A DNA stretch of 64,000 nt from Siderastrea siderea (Eukaryota > Cnidaria > Anthozoa > Scleractinia > Rhizangiidae): NCBI GenBank assembly GCA_964030785.1, contig OZ034971.1, forward strand, positions 35,883,804 through 35,947,803, in the 5' to 3' direction. Position numbers and translations under genes: made by a program. The stretch's first letter is position 1; every line of letters begins with the position of its first letter. Under the pieces are notes generated by a model. It was given only the letters and a program-made list of their open reading frames with translations. It ran no database searches and was not told where the DNA came from. Of the stretch, positions 32,122 to 47,100 are shown in pieces.

Positions 32122-35100
32122 ATGGGTATGTATAAATTGTACTGCTAGAAGACGAAAATCTAGGGGATTTAAAAGCTGTATGAGGAACTCGGCAAACGTC
32201 AAAATAAGTTTTGTAAGAACCCTTAAAAGAACAAGCAAGGAAGTTTCCCCACGATCGCAGAAGGAAAGCAAGGAGAGGAGGCACGATATAACATTTTGTG
32301 TGGAAGTATTTTTGAAAAGCGTCTGACTTAGACCCATAACCTGAGGTGTCTTTTACAAGATGAGATTAATTAACAATAACTCCACTAGTGTGTGTTGCTT
32401 GTAGGGTGAAAAATAATCAACGAAGCACGTAGTACCGAGTCAAGTATAATTATCTCTAAAAGGCGGAAGTTGTTAATAATAGTTCAACGTTGGTAATCGC
32501 TGCTGAAATTTTTTGCCATACTTTAAGTCAGGACTCTTGCTTCCAGCGGGGAAAGCGTTTTACAGTACTGTTTTACTGCGGTTGTTTGGTATTTAATTTC
32601 CTTGAAAGTAAAAAGCAATGTTACTCGCTCATTTGGGAGTGTCAACAAGTGGGGAAGCTTTAAATGTGATAACCGAGATTATAAGGCGTTTTTGGAATAT
32701 GAGTAACAAGCATTTAGACTGCGTTATCAGGGGAGATGGGGCTGTGACGTCATTCACGAGGCCACCATTTTGATGCTAGTGTCTGATGTTATCCTTTCTT
32801 TTCCTCAGCGGAAGGGTTTGATTTGATTGAGCCATCGCTCATCCAGCAGTTAAAGAAAATCCTAGATCAGTACCCAGATGATGGACAGATTCTGAAGGTA
32901 TGCAAACGTCCTCCTAAGACACAACATAAGCACAAAACCGGAAATTCTTTCTTTTGCTCACCTTCATAATGTATCTGAGTACAACTATTAGTAGAATTTA
33001 GTACAATAGTGATTTTTCCTTTTCCTCTTTTTAAAGGGGGCTCTTGTTTTCTTGTTGTGTATAATATTTTTGAATTTCAATCTGCAGTCATTTGTTATTG
33101 TCGCATTTTATTACTACAGACAAAACGTAAGTGGTAGTTGTTTTACGCTGCACAAAGACCAAATCACAAGCGGTTCATGTGGGATTAAATATTTGTATCA
33201 GCGTATTTAAAGATATGTTAGATTGCTGCATGAACGTCTAGTTACAACACCACATCTTTACCCTGAGGAGACAAAAGAAACCGTTCTAATGACTCTCGTG
33301 ATAATGTTGTCAAACTTTATTGTCCTCATAATTCATCTACGCTAGGAGCTCATTCAAAATGCGGAGGATGCTGGTGCAACTCATGTCAAGTTTTTGCACG
33401 ACAAACACAGCTATGGAACAGAACAGCTTTACAACGAGGACCTCGCGGGTTTTCAGGTGATTTGTTCGCCTAATGGCTTTTCCTGCAAAGGAAGATACCT
33501 TGGAATTCTTTGTGCGTGTTAAAGATAAATATTCTGGGTGAATACTGATAAGAAGTCGCGAATACTGACATGCATTCTCTTTACACAAAAACCTGTTTAA
33601 CCGTGTGCAGTGAGCTTATATCTTAGGTCCAGCCGCTTAAATGATGTTACATTGAAAATAGCAATACGCGTAGCTAGTCTCTCACAAAAATTGTGCTAGA
33701 ATTTGGACGAAAAAATTGTTTAGTGTAACATGCCCTGTAGGGGACAAATGTCGCTTTTTTTGTCGTTACCACAGTCGTACTGATTAATAGAATTGGGCCG
33801 TCCTCAGGCTCGTAATGATTGCGGCAGTTCAAAATCAAAATGCCTGAAATGCCGATTAAAGGGTTTGTCAAACTAGGATAACACTTTCCAGCAACTTTTC
33901 ACGTAGCAAATGTCACCCTGTGGCCCCCGAAAATCTCATTTTGCAGACTGAAATGGAAGTTACCTCTACTTTCTGTAACCTAAAAATGTGCTTCATACAG
34001 GAATGGCACGTGTAACACCAGGCGGCAAGTTACGATGCAACATTTGCTGCGCAACTATTTGGTATTGACGTTCCCATTTTTTCGAGGAAATCTTTTCAGA
34101 ACTGACGTGGTGAATATCGAAATGTCTGCTTATGTAGCATGAGGCTGCTAAAAGACAAAGCCACTAAAACATCACATATTGCCAGTGGCCATTGAGGGCT
34201 GAAGGTCAGAGAGCCGAAAGCTCGTTTTTTAAAATATTTTAACTAGAGAACGTTTTTTAAAATTATTATGTTTTATCCTGGTTGCGGCCCTTCGATATTT
34301 TCACATATTGCCATTTAATGAAACATGTTGAATAATTCACGTTTTTACCTCTTAAATGTAAATAGGGCCCCGCACTTTACGCCTACAACAATGCACGATT
34401 TTCCAAAGAGGATTGGAAGGGAATCAGACTGGTCAGTGATAGCATTAAAGTGGAGGATCCCATGAAGGTCGGTCGTTTCGGTTTGGGATTCAAGTCTGTG
34501 TTTCACATGACAGGTAAACAAAGCGGGTTTCTTACAGAATTTCACCTTCCTTTCATGCAAGTCTTAAGAGCGGCGAGTCCTGACTTAGTGAGGTCAATGA
34601 AAAGTCGCTGTACATTCATCCCTCCCAGCTTTCAAAGTAAAGTAGTTTGCAGGTATACAAGTTTGTGACCAATGCGGGTAAATTTAAAAGCACCCGATAG
34701 TTGATACTGGGTTGATTTAGGGTTTGAAATTGTGCTTGACAAAGGAATAATTCATGGTGCAATTTCTGGTAATTATTATCCTCTCTTTTAGTTTTTGTTC
34801 ATCCCTCCAAACTTTTAACATAGTTTGCAGGTATACACGTGAGTAACCAACGGGTAAATTCAAAAGCCTTTCGATAGTTGATCTTCTTCTTTACACATTT
34901 TGTTTTTAGCTGCAAAACACAGGATTAGAGTGTCGTCTATTGCCCATTTTTAATGGTTTTCTTGTGCATATTATGATCGTTTAGGGCCTTCTTTTCTTTC
35001 TTTCAGATTTACCAAGTTTACTCAGCGAGTCTCAAATTGGCTTCATTGACCCCCATGGCTTTTACTTCTCTGACCGGTTCTGCAGACGAACAGGGAAACT

Positions 35101-38100
35101 CTGGCGACTTCAAGAAGACCGCGTGGACATGAACAAAATACCAGAACAATTCCTTCCTTACAAAGGAATATTTGACTGTACGGATGAGGTCTTCCTCAAG
35201 GGATACTACAACGGAACCTTGTTCCGTTTTCCACTAAGGAGCAAACCTTCCCAGTTATCGGAGACACTTTACTCCGCCGAGAAGATGAAAAGGTTGTTTG
35301 AAAGTTTTAAGGCTGATGCGCACTTAATGCTCCTGTTTCTGCAACATCTAGAATCCATTGAGTTGTACGTCAGAGAAGAGTCAGAGTCCAAGCCTCGAAA
35401 AGTCTTTCAAGTGAAAGTTGCCGAGAAAAGCCTTCCAACAGTTCGTGTAAAGCGGGAGGAGTTCCGAAGGAACATCAGGTTTGGTGAAGTGATGCCTACG
35501 TCTGTTACGGTGACCTACCCAATCACCATAGAGACAGTGCACTTCGACTCACCATTTGCTGACAGCAAAAAGCAGCATTCCTTCTTAGTTACAAGCTACT
35601 TTTGTGGTGGACAAGTTTCTTCAACGTTCAAAAAGCTTATGACAGACAAGGTCCTTAGTTACCTCCCTACAGTAGGAGTGGCCATGGCGTTGCCAACAGG
35701 TCCAAAATTGCAGACACCTACCATCCAAGGCCACGTGTTTTGCTTCTTGCCGTTACCAGTACAAAAAACGAGCTTGACAGGCTTGCCAGTACATGTGAAT
35801 GGTTTCTTTGCTTTGAGTCAGAACAGACGTTACATCAAGTCCCCTAATGCTGAGCAGGAAGATCAGGAGAGGAAAGGTCAGCAGCTGACCGACAAGTCCC
35901 TGTTATGGAACAAGTGTCTTCTGGAAGAAGCCATGCCCAGAGCGTATGCAACCATGATACTGGAAGCCATTGAAGAGAAATCGGTTTTCGTACCCACAGC
36001 ATCCATTTACAAGTAAGCGATACTTAAAAAAATATATTTTTAAGTCCCTTGGAACTCCTGTTAACCTTTTTTCTTTGATGACCTGCATTTTCAAATTTTT
36101 AATTCGCTTAATTTATAGAGCTTGGCCAGATGTCAAAAGAATTGATCACAAGTGGGGGCTGATTGCAGAGCCTTTCTTTAAGATCCTCTTACAGAAAGAA
36201 ATTGTCTACACCGAGGCTTCTCGTGGTAAATGGGTTGCAGTTAAACAAGCGTTGTTCGACCGTCTATCTGACAGTGAACCAAAAGAGCTACTTCAGAAAG
36301 TGATGCTTGCAGCCAACTATGCTGTGGTGTCTGTTCCCAGTCACATAATGAAAGTCATTGCTGATCGGTTGACCTTTACAGAAATAACAGCCCACGTGAC
36401 AAGAGTAATATTGAAGCGCTGCCCTGAATGTTACAAGAACCTTGACAGACGTGAGAAGCTGCTGCTTCTTCGATTTTGTCTGCGAGATTGCCAATTTACC
36501 GAGCTTTGTGACCTGGATCTCTTGCCTCTTACCACTGGCGCCTTCACTACATTTTCAAAGCAGCCAGATCGAATTTACATCAGCTCCCCTGAGCATCCAA
36601 AAGAGCTTTTACCTGGCCTACGACATCGCTTCTTGGATGACACAGTCGAAGCAGACATCATTCAGAAGCTGAGAGACGCAGCCAAACAAGGTAAGACATT
36701 TAACTTACTCCTAAGAGACGCATGGCGTAACTAAACATGTGACAATGGGTCGATCACTTCGCTGATGACTTTGACTTTTTATATGCAATAGGCAAAAGCC
36801 ACCAAAATTTATAAATTTTCCGAAAATTCATCTTGAAACAATTTTGTGTGAGGTGTTGTTGCTCAAAAAATTTTGGTCGTGTTCTAGGTGTATCAACCGT
36901 TTCAACCAAAACCGGATTTGGTTGAAACAGTTAGGTTTCCCTAATAGTACAATTTTTCAACCGTTTTTGGTTGACATGCAGCTGTGACTGCGCATAGTCG
37001 CTTCCAGACTTCCTCAGCTATTTCTGCCAAGGTTGTCAAGATGGCGAAAGGCTGACTTGATGTGTTGCTTCAGTTGTCTTTGGTAGAAGCATCGGTTCTG
37101 CCACATAGTGAACTGGTCGATTAATAAGAATATTTAGCAACATGTTTTGGTCAGGCAGTGGGTGTGTCAAGCGAGAAACCTCTTCCATATCAAGGTTCTG
37201 AAAATTGTAGTCTAAACAGAGCTCCAATCTGTTGACAATTTCATCGTGACGAAATGCACACTGGAGCAGTTTTTGCACAAAAACAATGATGCAAGGCATG
37301 AAAACAGAAGCTTGCTAAAATGTCACCCATCGTGTCCTACCGTTTCAACCAAGCTTGAGCTGGTTAAAAAAAGTTGATCAACCAAACAAACCGAAAATAT
37401 TTTTCTCCCAACAAAACGTGAAAATTCCCAACCAACCAAACCAACCCACAACGGTTGATCCCAATAGAAAACGGCCTTAATATTGGTATGACAACCATGT
37501 TTTGTCATGCAGTTTTAATTTTTTCTGTTTTTACTGAAAAATAATTATTAAATTTGAAGGGGATTTAAGAGTTCTTTTATTGCTTTTATTTACTTTTTTG
37601 GAGCTTTCTTTTGGAAAGTCAAGAAATCCAAAGATGGGCTGGTTTTATAAATCGTGACGTAATTCTAGTTCATGTGACGTAAACAGCTCATGCTGTGGAC
37701 CTCAAAGGAAACAGTTTTAAACGTACTATGTATTGGTGCATATGACTCCTACAAATCCTTTCAGTCGGTTCCGATTTCGTACCTGTACAAACAATATCAT
37801 GCGCGATTTTCATACTAACTTATAAGCAGCCACAAGGAATTATCAATGGATTCAGTCGTGTTAGCGAGAAGGCAATTGAAACAGAAAGCAAAAAAAAAAA
37901 GTAGGATAGCAGCTAAAAGGAAGAATTCTCTGTCGTATAACTTTGGAAGGTAAAGACAAGATCCACAGCAAAATCGCATTAAGCAATTCGCATTAATATA
38001 ACATTTTCAAAGTGGTTGTTAATGGTTCCATGTCGTATCAGACACGGCACTGGACGTTGACGTGTTATTTCTTTTTGGCAGAGTGCACACAATTACGACT

Positions 38101-41100
38101 TCTCGGCAAAGATGATGTGGCACTTCTTCTTCAGCGAGCCCTACCTACCGAATGGAGCGAGGGGAAAACAGTCTTATGGTACCCGCGTGACAAGAACCAT
38201 AACCATCCTCCAGAAGACTGGATCAAGCTGGTGTGGAAATATCTGAGAGACCACTTTAAGACTCCAAAGAGTATGCAGCGCCTTGCAAACCTACCTCTGA
38301 TCCCACTGAGCTTGTCACAGAGACCAGTCATCTTGACACGACTTTGCAACCCCTCAACAGTAGTTGTCAAGTCCTTGAATGACGGTTGCATTGATGAAGC
38401 TTTGACAGATGTGCTAACGAAGCTTGGCTTGATTGTCTCGACTGATTGTCCTACCTTCATAACCAACCATCCTGCTGTTTGGGGGTCCATTTTAAATCGA
38501 ATATCTGTCCAAGGTGTTTTGAAAGCAATGGTGGTTTCCTCCACTAGTATGGGAGCTGGAAACTTATCAGAAGTCCTGCAAAGGAATGTGTCCACCGAGG
38601 GGAAGCGCGTTTTAAGATCATTCCTGGCCGATGTCCGGTCATGGAACATAGGAGTGGAGGAACGCAAACTTCTGTGCTCGCTTCCAGTTTTTGAGACTCT
38701 CTTCAAGAGATTCGTGTCGAAGAACGACGGTCTGTGTGCAGCACCCCTTGAACCTCTTCCCATCGCTACACTGCGAGAGCTTGTCGACATTTCTCAAGAT
38801 GATTCTAAGAAGTTGGCAGTCCTCTTGAACGTAAGAGTTCTGAAGCTCACTGAGTTTTTATGCGACGTGATATTTCCCGATATTCAACAAAGAAAATACC
38901 CGGAAGAGCAGATCGACAAGCTGATGTCCCATGTACTGAAGCACCTAGCGCATCTCATTTGTACAGATGTTAACTTCAAACGGAATATGCAAGCCTTGTC
39001 ATTTGTCCCAAAGCAAAACCAGCGAGTTAGGGCATCAGACCTCTTTGACCCTAGAAACGACTTCCTCAAGAAAATATTTGCCAATGAGAATGTTTTTCCC
39101 ATTGGCGCCCTGTACAACGAACCAACTGTACTTGTTATGTTGGAAGAGCTCGGAATGAAAAACGAGCGTAGTGTCACTGCAGGAGACCTTTTTCAGAGCG
39201 CTAAACAAGTAAAGAAGCTGCCTCACCTTCCAACCGCAAAGCAGAAGTCGGAAGCAATTTTTCAGTATCTCAGCAGCCACCCTCAAAAACTGCGTGAACC
39301 TATCAATGGAGAGCAGCTCGGCGCATTACTGAGAAACATCCGTTGGGTGTCAAGATTGCGGCAGAGAACCCCAAACTTCCCCGCTTCGCTTTCTTGGTGG
39401 GGAGCTGACGAGGAAGAAGAAAGACACTTCTTCAAACCAGCTGAACTAAAGAGCCACCAGCTAGTCAATCTCCTTGGAACGGTTATGCCTGTTGTACACG
39501 TACAGCCATCAAGTGCAATCGCCAATTATTTTGGTTGGCAAGTCACACCAGATGTATTTAATGTCGTGGAGCATTTGCGAAATGTGATTGCGTCTTACTG
39601 TAAAGAGGACAAACCGTTTTACATGGTTGTGGTAAACGAGATATACTCGTTTTTGAAGCATGCAAACTGCGATGCTGTAAATCAGGCGTTTCACCAGGCG
39701 GAGGTCTTCGAATGGGTATGGAACGGAGATGGCTTTTCCTCACCGAACCAAGTTCTTTCCAGCAAACCACCCATTGATCTTACACCCTACATGTTTCCTC
39801 TTCCCTCCGAGATGTTGCAGCACTCTAACTTGTTTCACCGTTTCGGCATGAGGGAGCAAAGTGACCCAGATGTCTTGCTGCAAGTTCTCGGAATGATGAA
39901 AGAAAAATACGACAGTGGAAATTTACTGCCTGGTGCTTCAGACGCAAAGCACGATCTCCAGTTAGCCGTTGATATCCTGAATGAAGTAGCAAGCAAGGAG
40001 TTATCCTCAGAGCTCAAAGAAAAGGTTCTTCTTCCTACTCACTACCCAGGCGATTTCTATGTCCGGCTTCAACCAGTTGAGCGTTGCATGTACTGCGAAC
40101 GCGAAGACTGGCTGAAGTTAGAGGTCGATGATGGAGACAAACAGTATTTCTATGTACACCCAAATGTTCCTATTGTCACTGCTGAGCGTCTGAACGTTCC
40201 TTCTCGGACAAATCGGATGCTGGACCCTGATGAGCTGTTCACAGGAGAAGAGTTTGGGCAAGAAGAAAGACTCACCACCAGACTTAACCGACTTCTGGAA
40301 GACTACACAGACGGATTTGCGGTACTAAAAGAGCTCATTCAAAACGCAGACGATGCTGGTGCCACTGAAGTAAGATTTCTGTATGATGAGAGAACTAACG
40401 AGGATGCCATGTCTTGCCTGATTGATGAAGGTATGAAAGGTTGCCAAGGGCCTGCTTTGTGGGTCTACAACGATGCAACCTTTAAAGATGAAGACTTTGT
40501 TAACATCACAAAGCTAAATGAAGCAACCAAACTTCATGACACGGAAAAGATTGGAAGATTTGGATTAGGATTCAATGCAGTGTACAACCTCACGGATGTC
40601 CCCATGTTTGTAAGCAAGAACTATTTTGCGATATTTGATCCTCACACGACATACCTTGGAAAGGCCATCAAGAACAAACGAAAGCCAGGAATGAGAATAA
40701 ATCTCAACAAGGGCGTCCAGAATCTTCGGACATTCACAAATCAATTCAAACCGTTTAACGGCGTCTTTGGGTGCGATTTGCGCCTTGACAAAGAAGACAA
40801 CTCATTTGACGGAACACTATTTCGATTTCCGTTGAGGACGAGAGAACAGGCGGCAAGGAGCGAGATTAAGAAACTCTGTTACAACGACCAGGAGATGCGT
40901 GAACTTTTGAAAATGTTCCTCGACAGAGCCAAATCGTTGCTCTTATTCACCCAAAATGTCCTTCGTGTTGAAATATACAGTGGGTCGAGATTGTCAAGTC
41001 AGGAAATACAGCCTGCATTGATTTTTCAGGTCACCAAATCAATTTTACAAGGAGGAATACTAAGAGAATTGTCGGTCCCAATCACCTTACCTGTTACTGC

Positions 41101-44100
41101 AGAGAAATTAGACCCAGAGCAAAAGAGATTACTGAAGCAGTGTAATTTTCTTCAAGCGTCATCAAAGGTTGCAAGGCAAGCAAAGAGTTGCAAAGTTGAC
41201 GCAAGCGAATTTCCTGAATCTTCAATCGCATTTAACGTGGCCTGTAGTTTCACTGAAACTGGTCTTCATTTCTTCAATGTTGACCATTCTCTTAGTCAGG
41301 TGTGTGAAGCCTGGCTCGTGGTTTCCTCAATGGGAGATGGTCGGGCAATGGCGTTTGCTAAGAGTGATCACAGTCTTCTTCCGGCAGCTGGAGTAGCCGT
41401 TCAGTTGGTGCCAACAAAATCTGATTCGATCTTGCCTTCGCCTGTTACAAATGGCACAATTTTCTGCTATTTGCCACTCCCAATTCACAGCGGCCTGCCT
41501 GTACACATAAATGGGGCATTCGCAGTATCTTCGAACAGACGCCATTTAAAGGAAAAACTTGAAGACGACAAAATGTGCTATGGAGTTGAATGGAATGATG
41601 TCCTTATGGAGGATTCCATTGCGGCTGCTTATCTCTGTCTTCTTGAAGACGCAAAGCAAATTGTTCCCAAGAACGGTCCATATGTTTTTCATTCGTTGTG
41701 GCCAAGGACTTGCAAAGTAAGCAAAGAGTGCATACCCATCCTCAAGTCATTCTATAGGCAACTTGCAAGTGGAGCTCATTCTCTCTTCTCCAATGAAAGT
41801 GAATGGATTGATATAAGTCAAGTAGTCTTCCTCCATCCAGATCTCCGCAAGGATGTTGAAATTGGAGAAGCTTCGTTTGCTGTGCTTCAGCATTTAGCTG
41901 AAGAAGGCGATGTAGTAATTGATTTGCCAACTGAAGTGTTCGAGTCTTTTATCTGTTGTGGACTGACCGATGTTATAAGGAGCAAAACGTACGACGAGCG
42001 TCGATTTTTCCTTCACCTCTTTTTCCCAAACATTTTGAAAGTTCCTTCGAATTTGAGAGATATCCTGGTGCTGCATGCTTTGAGAAGCAACAGGAAGGAT
42101 TTTGATGAATCCATAAAGATGCACGCCTGTATTCCCACATCGCCCGGTGGGAAGATCCTCAAGTGCCCAAGTCAACTAGTGAACCCTTACAAAGAAGCCT
42201 CCTCGCTATTTTGCCCTGAAGATGCCAGATTTCCTTATGGTGAAAAAGACACATTTCTTAACTCTCAGCTACTTACTAAACTTGAGGAACTAGGAATGAA
42301 GTCCGATGATCTCCCTTGGGAAGACATCGCGGAAAGAGCAGAGAGTGTTCAAAGGCTAAACGATGTTAACAGTAAGGTAGCTGTTAAGCGCGTGAAGATT
42401 TTCCTAGAATTCGTAGAGAAAAAACTGAGACGCAAGGCAAAAGGCCCATCACAAACCGTTCTTAATCGCCTTCTAGATGCAACATTTCTGCCAGTTCTGC
42501 AAAAACCAGAGTCGTTCCCCCTACCTTGGAAAGGGCAAGAATTTCTACGTGGCGGAAGGCTGCTGTTGGCACCCAAAGATATCTTTCTGAAGGAAAAGAT
42601 GTACCTCGTGTGTTGCACCGAGCCGATTGTTGATCGAGACATCCCCAAAAAGGTAAAAGAGCTGTTGAAGTTAGAAAGTAAAGAGGTTCCTTTAGAAAAA
42701 GTGACAAGACAACTTGAAGAAGCGATCTCCATCGACATTGGCGCATTGGATGGTAATGGTTATGAACAAGTAAGACACATTTGTACAACCGCCTATTCAT
42801 TTCTGCAGGACAACATGGCCAATTACACAGCTTTTATAAAGCAAATCTTACTGCGAAAACGATTCATTCTAATAGACAGAAGGTTTCTTTGCGCACGCCA
42901 AGTGGCTTTCGAAGTCAAGACTGACTACTCTCCGTACCTTTACACGCTTCCAGAAGATTTATCTGAACGCTATTCCAACTTCATGAAATTTGCTGGTGTT
43001 AGGAAGCAGTTTGAGGCCAAAGATTACATCCTAAGTCTCCAAGAACTGAAGAGACAATTCAATGAAATGCAGCTTGATGATCGAACCCTGCAGGTAACAG
43101 TCAATATGGCTGAACAACTCGCTTTAAATTTGCTACGACTGGATGGCGATTCATCTAATCTAGATAAGTGGGGACCTGTTTATCTTCCGGATTCTACAGG
43201 GATGATGAGAGCTGTACCTGAGCTTTGCTTCAAGGACTGTCCATGGATGCCTGATGATCCTGATGAACATTTTGTACATGAGAAAATTACTTGGTCGACC
43301 TGTAAACAATTGGGTGTTACAACACGAAGGGATGAAACGTTGCAACGCTATGACGTTGGGTTGCCGTTTGGACAAAAGGAGAAACTCACAAACAGATTGA
43401 AGCGCATTCTAACTGGATACCCAGGAGAGAAGGAAATCTTGAAAGAGCTTCTTCAAAATGCCGATGACGCACAAGCAACTGAGATTTGCTTCATTAAAGA
43501 TCCCCGACATCATCCTGACAAAAGAGTTTTTAAAGACAGTTGGAAACCGCTGCAGGGACCTGCATTGTGTGTGTACAACAACATGCCATTCACCAATGCG
43601 GACATCAAAGGAATATGTAACCTTGGAGAGGGAAGCAAGGGAGAAGATCCAAACAAAACTGGTCAATACGGCGTCGGCTTCAATGCTGTCTACCATTTGA
43701 CTGACGTGCCGTCCTTCATCTCAAAGGGTGAAGAAATTGAGGATGTGCTGTGTGTATTCGACCCCCACTGCCGGTACATTCCCCATTCAAGTGAGGCAAG
43801 ACCTGGGAGGATGTTCCAGAACATTGAACCGTTGAGGAGAAAGTTCCCAGACGTGTTCCCTTGTTACCTTGAGGAACATTTTCCCATTGAGAATGCCACA
43901 ATGTTTAGGTTTCCCCTAAGGACTAGGGAAATGGCTGAGGAATCCCAAATATCACAAATCCCAGTCACGGTGGAGAAGCTAGACGCAATGATGGAAGAGC
44001 TGAAGAAGGAGCTGTTTGAAGTTCTCCTCTTCGTAAACAATGTGAAGAAGATAAGCATTTCCGCGATAGATGAAAGTAGGAACCTGGCAAACACTTACTT

Positions 44101-47100
44101 CGTTCAAGTGGTAATGTCCCCTGACGATGACAGAGAAAGGCAAGGTTTTGCTCACTATATGAAGGAGATTGGAAAGCAAATGAAAGAAGAGAACCTTCTT
44201 CCCACAAGTATAAAGGTGAAAAAGTGTACATATACCATGAAGCTACGAGACAGCCTCGGCAGGGAGGAGAAGTGGTTAATTGTCCAGCAAGTTGGTTTTG
44301 AGAAACCAGTAAATGAGAGTATTGTTGATGCCTTTAAGGAACACCAGCTGGGGATACTCCCTCGAGGTGGTGTGGCTTGCCTTTTGGAAAGTACGTTTAA
44401 GTCGCACATGCAAAGAAAAAAGAAAGCTTACTGTTTTCTTCCACTTCCATTTGAGACAGATTTGCCTGTTCACATCAATGGCCACTTTGCATTAGACCAT
44501 GAGACCAGAAGGAAATTGTGGAGAGATGAAGTTGGCGGCTGTCGGAGTGACTGGAATAATGCTTTGTTGTGTGATGCCATATCTTCCTGCTATCTCACCC
44601 TTCTGGATAAAGTACGTGGATTCATTCAGTTACCTGTTGGATCTTGCAATGCTTCTTGTAGCAGAGGCACGATCTTGAGTAGGTTGAGTACCTATGAAAA
44701 GCTTTTTCCAAGCTATCCCATTGAAGATCCAAACTGGCGAACGCTGGCCATTTCAGTGTACCAAGAAATGACCAGGAAGGAAATGCGCTTAATTCCGTTG
44801 GTCAGAGGTCCAGAAACAAGTTCTTGTAGACATGCAAACAATTCACACGACTCTGGGGTGGTCCACGTAAAGTGGTTTCCACCGACTGGCTGTGGTAAGG
44901 ACCAAACATATTTCAACAATCTCGGAATCGAAGGTTTTTTTGCTGCATTACGGTCAAGAAGTGATGAAAGCGAAGAGGAGCGAAAGAGAAGGGAAGAGTA
45001 CAAATTAAAGCAAAAGAAAAATTTTGAAGAAACGTTGCTAGAAACTGGCTTCAACCTGGTGGCATTTTCACTTACTGTCTTCCATTCTTTTAAAGAAGCG
45101 GGGGTAGAGGTGTGCTGCGTTTCGCCTTCTGCTGTTGTGGACTTTTACAAGTCCTTCAGTGACGCTGATCCGCTTTGCAGTATTGGAGCGATTCCATGTC
45201 CTGTTGACAAGACAGCATTCAAGAGTCAGGGAGGAGTGATTCGCGTCCTGAAGTACTGCAGAGATGATGAGAATTTCGTGGAAAATCTCTCTGGACTACC
45301 ATTACTTCTCACTCAAGACAACCACTTGCACTCTTTCAGCGAGAACCACCCCCGATGCCTGAGTCAGTACGCAGATATTCTACCACATTCTCCGTCCCTT
45401 TTTGTGCACGCGAGAGTCTACAATGAAGTTTTCAACGGTGCTGATTGTAAAAAAGCTGCTGTTTTCCGACCTTTGGATGTCAACATTTTTGCTTCCCAAT
45501 TGCACCTTACACTGCCTCCCAGTTTTCGCAGCGAAGGTCAGTACGTAAAGTGGTGTCCTGATAAGCCAACTGCTTCCTTGCCAAATCGTTGCTGGATTTA
45601 CAGGGTCTGGGATTTTTTGCAAGACTTTGCAAGTGATACTGTGAGGAAACAAGAACTAAGCCAGGAAAGCAGACATGCATATATTCGTGATATGCTTCTA
45701 CCGCTGTCTAAATGGAGCATTCTCCCAGCCACCGAGACATGCCAGTCGTTAAGACCTCAACTACCGTGCTCTTTGACGTCTGTGCGTGACAAGCAAATAG
45801 TCGCAAATCACTTTTTGGTGCCCCTGAGTAAAGCAGAATCGGTCCTTGACTTTAAAGAGTGCGGTGAATCTTCGGAAAAGCTGGTCGAGGCACTTAGAAA
45901 TTTGGGCTTGCCAGAGCTTAACTCAGTTGTACTAACAACCATGAACATTGACCCTGTATGCTACACCAAGAAGGATTCGTATGAGTTAGCACGTGAATTA
46001 GTAGCAACCATCAAGACGCCCCATTCACTTCTCATCGCGCTTAATCAGAGGTTGCAATGGAATCGTCGTTCCCTGGAGGGCAAATTGAAGTTATCAGATT
46101 CCATGGTCGTTCTAGATTTCTTTAGCCGCAACACCGAAAGACTCAAAGATGAGGACAAAGAAACTTTGAGAAAGCTTCCGTTTTATCCAAAGGCAAATGG
46201 TGGTCTGACAAAGCTTGAAGGAATGGAAGTTTTCGTTTTACCTGGTGGCATTCCAAAAGTCGAGATGGATGTTGTTGAATCTAAAGTTAACTGTTTGTTT
46301 TTGGAATCTCGCCAGAGACTGTCAGAACTGTATGAATTCTTAGAAGTGCAGTGCTTATCGCCTTTTGAAGTGTACATGAAGTTTGTCCTTAAATGTTTTC
46401 AGCACCTGAGTCTTGAGGGAAAGTTGGCCCATCTTGGATATATTCGTGACAAATGTATCTCCTCGACAACTGAGAAAGAGAGAGATGATGAAGGCAGTGA
46501 GGAGAAACGGCTGTTAGACTACTTGAGAGTAGTTGAATTCATTCCAAGTAAAGACGGCACATTGAAGACAGCTTCCAGTTTCTATGACCCTTACGATAAA
46601 GTTTTCCGCACTATGTTACCAGAAGATAGGTTTCCTCCAGAACCTTTCGACTCATACGATTGGCTGTCGTTTTTGAAGAAGATAGGACTGGTTCAAGACG
46701 TTTCCAAGGACGATTTTGTGAAGTTTGCCAACCATGTCGCACAGGAAGCTGAAACAGCTCGAACTGATGTTACCTACAAGAAGTCCGAAGTTTTAGTCCA
46801 TCATCTGATTTCACGACCCAACGTGGTGGGAGAAGGTCTTTTACAGGTTGTCCGTGGTATCCCTTTTGTGGTAGCACATCCTGTTAAAGAACCAGTTCAA
46901 GAACTCTGCCCATCAATGGGAAAATTGGAGAATGGTGAAATTCCGTTTATCGCATTTAGTGGATCTGTGGTCAGTGAACATGAAAAAATCGTTTGGACAA
47001 AAGCACATTTGCTTCCAAGGTCGGCGGATCCAAGGATTCATCGTTACTTGCTTGACTGTCCTCATGGAAAAATTGACAAGTATCTCAATCATCTTCTAGA

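Noticed and set aside
38131..38790. 219-aa antisense frame, and others such as 47824-48354, opposite the sacsin giant exon
   Set aside because: Shadow frames of strongly coding plus-strand sequence; no family resemblance.
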